Below are positions 6,001-11,074 of a DNA stretch of 11,074 nucleotides, in pieces. A program made the translations under genes and the position numbers. The stretch covers positions 1-11,074 of the forward strand of contig JAEWVQ010000009.1 in the NCBI GenBank assembly GCA_023459095.1, written 5' to 3'. Under the pieces are notes generated by a model. The model was not told the DNA's origin, did not search any database, and saw only the letters and a program-made list of their open reading frames with translations. Within the stretch, counting starts at the first letter, position 1. Every line of letters starts with the position of its first letter. The DNA comes from Pseudomonadota bacterium. Its GTDB lineage: Bacteria > Pseudomonadota > Gammaproteobacteria > Burkholderiales > Rhodocyclaceae.

Positions 6001-6939
6001 TCAACACGCGTAACGGTTGCGCCCGCCCTGCTTGGCCCGATAGAGCGCATCGTCGGCGAGCTTGAGCAGCTCGCCGGGTTCCTGCACCCCGCCGCGCACC
6101 GGCGCCGCACTCGCCACCCCGGCGCTGATCGTCACCACCGGCGCTGCCACCGAGTGGCGATGGGTGATGCCAAGCGCCTCGACCGCGGCGCGCATCGCCT
6201 CGGCCACCGCGCAGGCGCCGTCGCTGGCGGTGTCAGGCAGGATGGCGACGAACTCCTCGCCGCCATAGCGCGCGACCATGTCGGTAGGCCGCCGCAAGGT
6301 CTGCTCCAGAGTGCGCGCCACCGCCTTCAGGCACTCGTCGCCAACCTGGTGGCCGTAGCCGTCGTTGAACTGCTTGAAGGCATCGACATCGACCACGATC
6401 AGCGACAGCGCGGTGCCGTTGCGCGTCGCCCGCCGCCATTCGCGCACCAGGGCCTCGTCGAAGCTGCGGCGATTGGCGATGCCGGTGAGGCCATCGACCG
6501 AGGACAGCCGCAGCAGCTCGCGGTTGGCCTCGTCGAGCCGGCGCGTGAGCACCAGCAGCGAGTAGCGCATCTGCGCGATGCGCTGCATCGCGCGCACCTT
6601 GGCCTTGAGCACGACTTCGGACACCGGCTTGACCAGATAGTCGTCGCCGCCGACCTCGATCGCGCGCTGCAGGTCGTCCTCGCTGGTGCGCGCGGTGAGG
6701 AAGATGATCGGCGTCCATTCGCCGTCCTGTTCGAGCTGGCGGATGCGGTGGGCGACCTCGAAACCGTCGAGCCCGGGCATGATGACGTCGAGCAGCACGA
6801 GATCGGGGCGCGAGGCCTTGAACATCTCGATGCCGGTCTCGCCGTCGCGCGCATGCGTCGCCGTCAGCCCCATGGCGGAGAGCTGATGGCAGATGAGGGT
6901 GGCACTGGTGAAGGTATCCTCGATGACCAGGACTTTCAT
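6001..6939 (-). CDS. Response regulator with GGDEF output: diguanylate cyclase
   Basis: This 312-residue protein makes cyclic di-GMP under control of a receiver domain. REC spans about 1-118: acidic pair E7/D8, phosphoacceptor D51 (LVLLDVIMPG), T82 and K104 (DYLVKPV), all intact. A charged helix (about 119-146) links to the GGDEF domain (about 147-312) with NRRSF, metal-binding D184 (VVDVDAFKQFND), and active-site GGEEF at 226-230. RPTD (217-220), five residues before GGEEF, is an inhibitory I-site, so product feedback is expected. No EAL domain and no membrane segment are present. The frame extends 48 codons upstream, but the ATG at 6939 starts directly at the receiver fold (MKVLVIEDT) and is preferred, although no good ribosome-binding site precedes it. 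No histidine kinase lies nearby. It resembles PleD/WspR-type cyclases in layout. Confidence 0.95.
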   Translation of the reverse strand: MKVLVIEDTFTSATLICHQLSAMGLTATHARDGETGIEMFKASRPDLVLLDVIMPGLDGFEVAHRIRQLEQDGEWTPIIFLTARTSEDDLQRAIEVGGDDYLVKPVSEVVLKAKVRAMQRIAQMRYSLLVLTRRLDEANRELLRLSSVDGLTGIANRRSFDEALVREWRRATRNGTALSLIVVDVDAFKQFNDGYGHQVGDECLKAVARTLEQTLRRPTDMVARYGGEEFVAILPDTASDGACAVAEAMRAAVEALGITHRHSVAAPVVTISAGVASAAPVRGGVQEPGELLKLADDALYRAKQGGRNRYAC

Positions 6940-7105
6940 GATGCAGGCGCAGGCCCCGTGTTTCGCTGAAGCCCGCCATCGTACCAAGGGAAACGGCCCG
7001 CCCCGGGGCTTTCTGCCGTCCTTCCGGCGATTTCTCACGGGCGGCCCGGCCGCGCGGCGTACCGCCCACCAATCACCTGCCATCGCCGAGCGCAGACCAA
7101 ATCGC

Positions 7106-7111
7106 TACAAT
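7106..7111 (+). promoter_or_regulatory. -10 element candidate for pyrD, very close to the start codon
   Basis: TACAAT matches five of six -10 bases and ends 6 bases before the pyrD ATG, so transcription from it would begin at or next to the start codon. The -35 region 17 bases upstream (TCGCCG at 7083-7088) matches three of six. The 178-base divergent gap 6940-7117 holds no other clear promoter, and no ribosome-binding site precedes the ATG. Confidence 0.4.
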
Positions 7112-7117
7112 CCCGCG

Positions 7118-8122
7118 ATGCTCTACGACATCGCCCGCCCCTTCCTGTTTTCGCTCGACGCGGAAACCGCCCACGAATTCACCCTCGCCGCCCTCAACCT
7201 CGCCGGCCGCGCCCTGCCCGCCGGCCAGCCTGCCGCGGCGCGCACGGTCGAGGTCATGGGCCTGCGCTTTCCCAACCGCATCGGCCTCGCCGCCGGGCTG
7301 GACAAGAACGGCGAGGCGATCGACGGCCTCGCCCGCCTCGGTTTCGGCTTTCTCGAGATCGGCACGGTCACGCCGCGGGCGCAGCCCGGCAACCCGCGCC
7401 CGCGCCTGTTCCGCCTGCCCGAAGTGCGCGGCATCATCAACCGCATGGGGTTCAACAACCACGGCGTCGATGCGCTCGTCGCCAACGTGCACGCGGCGAA
7501 GTTCCGCGGCATCCTCGGCATCAACATCGGCAAGAATTTCGACACCCCGATCGAACGCGCCGCCGACGACTACCTCGCCTGCCTCGACAAGGTCTATGCG
7601 CTGGCGAGCTACGTGACGATCAACATTTCCTCGCCCAATACCCAGAATCTGCGCCAGTTGCAGGGCGAGTCCGAACTCGACGACCTCCTCGGCAAGCTCA
7701 AGGCGGCGCAGCAGCGCCTCGCCGACGCACACGGCCGCTACGTGCCGCTGGCGCTGAAGATCGCCCCCGATCTCGACGACGCGCAGATCGTCAACATCGC
7801 CGACGCGCTGCGCCGCCACCGCATCGACGGCGTGATCGCCACCAACACCACGATTTCGCGCGACAAGGTCCAGGGCGTGCGCTACGCCGAACAGCAGGGC
7901 GGGCTCTCCGGCGCGCCGGTGTTCGAGGCCTCCACCGCGGTGGTCGCCGCGCTCGCGCGCGCGCTCGGCGGAGAATTGCCGATCATCGCCGCCGGCGGCG
8001 TCACCGACGGCCGCGGCGCGCGCGCCAAGCTCGATGCCGGCGCCCAGCTGGTGCAGCTCTACAGCGGCCTGATCTACCGCGGCCCGGCGCTGGTCGGCGA
8101 ATGCGTGCGCGCCACCGACTAG
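7118..8122 (+). CDS. pyrD: Dihydroorotate dehydrogenase (quinone), class 2
   Basis: This FMN enzyme oxidises dihydroorotate to orotate in pyrimidine synthesis and passes electrons to membrane quinone. At 334 residues it matches E. coli PyrD (336). The N-terminal amphipathic segment (MLYDIARPFLFSLDAETAHE) is the membrane/quinone-site extension that defines class 2. GLAAGLDKNGEAIDG (57-70), GTVTPRAQPGNPRPRLFRL and the substrate loop INRMGFNN (107-114) follow. NISSPNTQNLRQLQ (169-182) contains the catalytic base S172; class 1A enzymes use Cys here. KIAPDL (214-219), IATNTT (240-245) and AAGGV (291-295) form the FMN and orotate sites. The frame is open far upstream, but family start and length favour 7118. 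It has no visible ribosome-binding site. It is divergent from the cyclase gene, and 97 bases separate it from rsxA. Confidence 0.97.
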   Translation: MLYDIARPFLFSLDAETAHEFTLAALNLAGRALPAGQPAAARTVEVMGLRFPNRIGLAAGLDKNGEAIDGLARLGFGFLEIGTVTPRAQPGNPRPRLFRLPEVRGIINRMGFNNHGVDALVANVHAAKFRGILGINIGKNFDTPIERAADDYLACLDKVYALASYVTINISSPNTQNLRQLQGESELDDLLGKLKAAQQRLADAHGRYVPLALKIAPDLDDAQIVNIADALRRHRIDGVIATNTTISRDKVQGVRYAEQQGGLSGAPVFEASTAVVAALARALGGELPIIAAGGVTDGRGARAKLDAGAQLVQLYSGLIYRGPALVGECVRATD

Positions 8123-8164
8123 CCCCGTCGCACCGGCCCTCCTCTCCCCGTCACCGCCGCAGGC

Positions 8165-8193
8165 TTGAGCGCCCCAGCCCGGCGGGGGATAAT
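8165..8193 (+). promoter_or_regulatory. Sigma70-like promoter for the rsx/rnf operon
   Basis: TTGAGC (8165-8170, four of six) and GATAAT (8188-8193, five of six) are separated by exactly 17 bases, the best promoter match in the window. Transcription would start near 8200, leaving a leader of about 20 bases before the rsxA ATG at 8220. A modest purine match (AGCGGA) stands before that ATG. Confidence 0.5.
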
Positions 8194-8219
8194 TTCACGA
8201 TCGTTTGCGGCAGCGGATC

Positions 8220-8804
8220 ATGAGCAGCTACATCTTCGTCATCATCGGTGCGGTTCTGGTGAACAACGTGGTTTTCGTCCGCATCCTCGGCCTGTGCCCG
8301 TTCATGGGCGTGTCGAAGAAGCTCGAGACCGCGATCGGCATGGGCGCCGCGACCACCTTCGTGCTGACCCTGGGCGCGGGCTCGAGCTACCTGATCGACC
8401 ACTACCTGCTGGTGCCCAACGACCTCGGCTACCTGCGCACGCTGTCCTTCATCGTCGTCATCGCCGCCATCGTCCAGCTCACCGAGCTGGTGATCCAGAA
8501 GACCAGCCCGCTGCTGCACCAGGTGCTGGGCATCTACCTGCCGCTGATCACCACCAACTGCGCGGTGCTCGGCGTGCCGCTGCTCAACGTCGCGCTCGCC
8601 CACGATTTCGCCGAGTCGTTGCTGTTCGGCTTCGGCTCGTCGATCGGCTTCACCCTCGCCTTGGTGCTGTTCGCCGGCATCCGCGAGCGCCTCGACGGCG
8701 CCGACGTGCCCGCGCCGTTCAAGGGCACGGCGATCGCGATGATCACCGCCGGGTTCATGAGTCTGGCCTTCATGGGCTTTGCCGGACTCGACCGTTTCCA
8801 CTGA
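8220..8804 (+). CDS. rsxA: Rnf/Rsx electron transport complex subunit A (RsxA/RnfA)
   Basis: This 194-residue integral membrane protein has six predicted helices and is homologous to NqrE. GLCPFMGVSKKLETAIGMG (24-42) and ITTNCAVLG (110-118) are nearly identical to E. coli RsxA, as is the C-terminal MSLAFMGFAGL. C26 and C114 correspond to the cysteines that, with those of RnfE, hold the intramembrane [2Fe-2S] cluster in Rnf/NQR. Rnf couples ferredoxin/NADH electron transfer to ion movement; the E. coli version keeps SoxR reduced. The start at 8220 was chosen over an in-frame TTG five codons upstream because it matches the E. coli N-terminus. It is first gene of the operon. Its TGA overlaps the ATG of a small 41-codon ORF that leads into rsxB. 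Confidence 0.97.
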   Translation: MSSYIFVIIGAVLVNNVVFVRILGLCPFMGVSKKLETAIGMGAATTFVLTLGAGSSYLIDHYLLVPNDLGYLRTLSFIVVIAAIVQLTELVIQKTSPLLHQVLGIYLPLITTNCAVLGVPLLNVALAHDFAESLLFGFGSSIGFTLALVLFAGIRERLDGADVPAPFKGTAIAMITAGFMSLAFMGFAGLDRFH

Positions 8805-8929
8805 TGGCGCGTCCTCTCCACCCCCGGCAGCCCGCAGCGGGCGACCCGCGAACCCTGACCCTGCGCAAGGCGCACGCCGCGCCCCCGACGTATCCTCGCG
8901 CCTTCCCGCACATCGACCCGCCATGCTGA
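8804..8929 (+). CDS. Possible 41-residue coupling ORF bridging rsxA and rsxB
   Basis: The ATG overlaps the rsxA stop (TGATG), and the TGA lies four bases past the rsxB start (ATGCTGA), so it fills the 118-base gap exactly. The peptide is Pro/Arg/Ala-rich, with no recognisable domain, signal or membrane helix. About 83% of its codons end in G or C, somewhat below its neighbours by eye, which fits weak coding selection. rsxB has no ribosome-binding site of its own, so ribosomes terminating here could reinitiate on rsxB. The gap also contains a 5-bp hairpin at 8830-8842 (GCCCG-CAG-CGGGC). It may equally be a chance open frame in GC-rich DNA; I recognise no homologue. Confidence 0.3.
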   Translation: MARPLHPRQPAAGDPRTLTLRKAHAAPPTYPRAFPHIDPPC

Positions 8930-9474
8930 CCGCCCTCCTCATCATGACCGCCATCGCGCTGGTGCTCGGCGCGGCACTGGGCTACGCCGCCATCCGCTTC
9001 AAGGTCGAAGGCGATCCGCTGGTCGAGAAGATCGACGCCATCCTGCCGCAGACCCAGTGCGGGCAGTGCGGCTACCCGGGCTGCAAGCCCTACGCCGACG
9101 CCATCGCCAAGGGCGAAGCCGACATCAACCAGTGCCCGCCCGGCGGCGAGGAAGGCGTGCGCAAGCTCGCCGACCTGCTCGGCCGCGAGTTCAAGCCGCT
9201 GTCCGAGGAGCACGGCGTCGAGAAACCCAAGGCGGTCGCCGTGATCGACGAGCAGACCTGCATCGGCTGCACGCTATGCATCCAGGCCTGTCCGGTCGAT
9301 GCCATCGTCGGTGCCGCCAAGCAGATGCACACCGTGGTCGAGCCGCTGTGCACCGGCTGCGAGCTGTGCGTCGCCCCCTGCCCGGTCGATTGCATCGCCA
9401 TGGTGCCGGTGGCGGAGACGGTGCAAACCTGGAAATGGAAATACCCCGTGATCGACATCAGGAAGGCGGCATGA
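8923..9474 (+). CDS. rsxB: Rnf/Rsx complex iron-sulfur subunit B (RsxB/RnfB)
   Basis: This 183-residue protein relays electrons within Rnf. One N-terminal membrane helix (about 4-24) anchors it. The RnfB-type 4Fe-4S domain follows with C46, C49, C54 and C71 (TQCGQCGYPGC ... QCPPGGEEGV). Two ferredoxin 4Fe-4S motifs are CIGCTLCIQACP (C113, C116, C119, C123) and CTGCELCVAPCP (C143, C146, C149, C153). All ligands are present. It is close in length to E. coli RsxB (192), with a shorter C-terminus. The frame is open upstream, but the ATG at 8923 matches the family N-terminus. No ribosome-binding site is visible before it, unlike rsxC. Its TGA overlaps the rsxC ATG (ATGA). Confidence 0.97.
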   Translation: MLTALLIMTAIALVLGAALGYAAIRFKVEGDPLVEKIDAILPQTQCGQCGYPGCKPYADAIAKGEADINQCPPGGEEGVRKLADLLGREFKPLSEEHGVEKPKAVAVIDEQTCIGCTLCIQACPVDAIVGAAKQMHTVVEPLCTGCELCVAPCPVDCIAMVPVAETVQTWKWKYPVIDIRKAA

Positions 9475-11074
9475 TCGGGCGCCTGTTCGGTTTCCGTGGC
9501 GGCGTCAAACCCGACGCCCACAAACACGAATCGGCCGAGGCGCCGATCCGCCCCGCGCCGCTGCCGCCGCGCCTGGTGGTGCCGCTGCGCCAGAGCACGC
9601 GCGCCACCGCGCGCTGCATCGTGCAGGTCGGCGACCGCGTGCGGAAGGGCCAGCGCATCGGCGAGCCCGAAGGCGCCCTCGGCACCGCGGTGCATGCGCC
9701 GACCTCGGGCACGGTCACCGCGTTCGGCCTGCATGCGCTTGCCCACCCCTCGGGGCTGGACACGCGTTGCGTCACCATCGAACCCGACGGCGAGGAACGC
9801 TGGATCGAGCGCCGCCCCTTCGACATCGCGACCGCAAGCCGTGCGCAAACCCTCGCCCACCTGCGCGACTGCGGCATCGTCGGCCTGGGCGGCGCGACCT
9901 TTCCCAGCCACGTCAAGCTCGGCAAGGGCGACGGCATCGACACGCTGATCCTCAACGGCGCCGAATGCGAGCCGTGGATCACCTGCGACGACCGCCTGAT
10001 GCGCGAGCGCGCCGACGCCATCCTCGCCGGCGCCATGCTGCTGCGCGAGTTGATCGGTGCGCGTCAGCTGATCGTCGGCATCGAGGACAACAAGCCGGAA
10101 GCGATCGCGGCGATGCGCGCGGCGGCCGCGCCGCTCGGCGCCGGGGTGGCGGTGGAGGCAGTGCCCGCGCTCTACCCGGCCGGCGGCGAGAAACAGCTCA
10201 TCCGCGTGCTCACCGGCATCGAGATTCCCTACGGCAGGCTCGGCGCCGAGTTCGGCGTGCAGTGCTTCAACGTCGGCACCGCCCACGCCGTGTACCGCGC
10301 CATCGCCCACGGCGAACCGCTGATCTCGCGCGTGGTCACGCTCACCGGCAACGTCGCCCAGGCCGGCAACCACGAGGTCCTGATCGGCACGCCGGTCGAG
10401 CATCTGATCGCCCTCGCCGGCCCGCGCGCGGACACCGACCGCTATCTGATGGGCGGACCGATGATGGGCTTCGCGCTGCCGCGCCTCGACGTGCCGGTGG
10501 TCAAGGGCAGCAACTGCATCATCGCCGCCTCGCCCGCGCTGTTTCCGCCGGCCCCGCCCGAACAGCCCTGCATCCGCTGCGGCGAGTGCGCGCGCGCCTG
10601 CCCGGCCGAACTGCAGCCGTTCGAGCTGTACTGGTTCAGCCGCGCGAAGAATTTCGGCAAGGCGCAGGAATATCACCTGTTCGACTGCATCGAATGCGGC
10701 TGCTGCGCCTACGTCTGCCCGTCGCACATTCCGCTGGTCGATTACTACCGTTTCGCCAAGAGCGAGATCTGGGCGCGCGAGCGCGACAAGACCGCCGCCG
10801 ACCAGGCGCGCGAGCGCTTCGAGTTCCGCAACTTCCGCCAGGAACGCGAGAAGGAGGAAAAGGCCGCCAAGCTCGCCGCCAAGGCCGCCGAAACGCGCGC
10901 CAAGCTCGCCGGTGGCGAGGGCGGCGCCGACAGCGCGGCCGCGCCGGCCGCGCCCGCCGCCGAAGACCCGAAGAAGGCGCTGATCGCCGCCGCGCTCGCC
11001 CGCGCCAAGGCGCAGAAGGCCGAGGCGCAGCCGAAGAACGTGGACGCGCTCGACGCGACGACCCAGGCCGAGAT
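9471..11074 (+). CDS. rsxC: Rnf/Rsx complex subunit C (RsxC/RnfC), 3' end outside window
   Basis: This peripheral membrane flavoprotein is thought to be the NADH-interacting subunit of Rnf, related to NqrF-independent Complex I NuoF-type folds. The frame stays open for 534 codons to the window edge. FRGGVKPDAHK near the N-terminus and VHAPTSGTVTA (about 76-86) form the biotinyl-like/barrel-sandwich start. GLGGATFP (138-145) is the glycine-rich nucleotide/FMN loop, followed by LNGAECEPWIT, GIEDNKPEAI and YPAGGEKQLI. Two 4Fe-4S motifs start at C367 (CIRCGECARACP) and C406 (CIECGCCAYVCP). From about residue 440 the chain becomes a charged Ala/Lys/Glu-rich helix with DPKKALIAAALARAKAQK, like the repeated tail of E. 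coli RsxC. AGGAAGG at 9460-9466 supports the ATG, which overlaps the rsxB stop. rsxD, rsxG and rsxE would be expected downstream. Confidence 0.97.
   Translation, partial: MIGRLFGFRGGVKPDAHKHESAEAPIRPAPLPPRLVVPLRQSTRATARCIVQVGDRVRKGQRIGEPEGALGTAVHAPTSGTVTAFGLHALAHPSGLDTRCVTIEPDGEERWIERRPFDIATASRAQTLAHLRDCGIVGLGGATFPSHVKLGKGDGIDTLILNGAECEPWITCDDRLMRERADAILAGAMLLRELIGARQLIVGIEDNKPEAIAAMRAAAAPLGAGVAVEAVPALYPAGGEKQLIRVLTGIEIPYGRLGAEFGVQCFNVGTAHAVYRAIAHGEPLISRVVTLTGNVAQAGNHEVLIGTPVEHLIALAGPRADTDRYLMGGPMMGFALPRLDVPVVKGSNCIIAASPALFPPAPPEQPCIRCGECARACPAELQPFELYWFSRAKNFGKAQEYHLFDCIECGCCAYVCPSHIPLVDYYRFAKSEIWARERDKTAADQARERFEFRNFRQEREKEEKAAKLAAKAAETRAKLAGGEGGADSAAAPAAPAAEDPKKALIAAALARAKAQKAEAQPKNVDALDATTQAE

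Noticed and set aside
6978..6983. TACGAT on the minus strand as a -10 for the diguanylate cyclase gene
   Set aside because: It matches four of six bases with no -35 partner, which is too weak to annotate.
7073..7819. 248-codon minus-strand frame opposite pyrD
   Set aside because: It is antisense to the conserved pyrD motifs and no family features are visible.
8171..8193. Possible pyrD terminator (CCCC/GGGG stem) before rsxA
   Set aside because: The stem is only 4 bp plus a bulged extension, the following bases are not a T-run, and it overlaps the better-supported rsx promoter.
8151..8954. 267-codon minus-strand frame opposite rsxA
   Set aside because: Its His/Asp/Glu-rich low-complexity composition arises from the reverse reading of rsxA codons, so it is not a gene.
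9090..10727. 545-codon open frame on the minus strand
   Set aside because: It lies antisense to the whole of rsxC and part of rsxB, whose motifs are unmistakable. Long antisense frames are expected in DNA with such high third-position GC, and the peptide shows no domain.

Overview
The window is GC-rich, with a very strong G/C bias at third codon positions. Its housekeeping genes resemble Betaproteobacteria. A Rhodocyclales-type genome (Azoarcus/Thauera/Aromatoleum group) is my best guess, based on overall protein character and the presence of an Rnf operon; this is inference, since no rRNA or other marker gene is present. Nearly all of the DNA is explained by thirteen confident protein-coding genes plus one tentative mini-ORF. 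I see no tRNA, rRNA, insertion sequence, CRISPR array or phage gene.

Layout. (1) 1-2254, + strand: the C-terminal ~499 residues of MutS (mismatch repair), overlapping by ATGA a spermidine-synthase-fold protein. (2) 2380-3001, + strand: a 65-residue four-cysteine membrane protein of the NqrM (DUF539) type, followed 25 bases later by a two-CBS-domain protein. (3) 3047-4957, - strand: a compact operon, a YafS-like methyltransferase, then rnhA (RNase HI), then dnaQ (proofreading exonuclease epsilon). It is divergent from gloB (glyoxalase II, 5188-5967, +). This reproduces the gloB/yafS/rnhA/dnaQ neighbourhood known from E. coli, but rnhA and dnaQ are co-directional here, whereas in E. coli they diverge. 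(4) 6001-6939, - strand: a REC-GGDEF response regulator (diguanylate cyclase), convergent with gloB and divergent from pyrD (7118-8122, +). (5) 8220 to the window end, + strand: the start of an Rnf/Rsx operon, rsxA-rsxB-rsxC, preceded by a good sigma70-like promoter; rsxC runs off the window.

How they fit together. The window carries genome maintenance (mutS, rnhA, dnaQ), methylglyoxal detoxification (gloB), pyrimidine synthesis feeding electrons to quinone (pyrD), c-di-GMP signalling, and an ion-coupled ferredoxin:NAD oxidoreductase (Rnf). The NqrM-type gene links to the last of these. NqrM is known as a maturation factor for Na+-NQR, whose NqrD/NqrE subunits are homologous to RnfE/RnfA, so it may serve Rnf here.

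No clearly new multi-gene system is visible. The points most worth checking are: a 41-codon ORF that exactly bridges rsxA and rsxB with overlapping start and stop codons; the NqrM-type gene near an Rnf operon; a -10-like element placed so close to pyrD that its mRNA may be leaderless; and an aminopropyltransferase-like protein lacking expected active-site residues.
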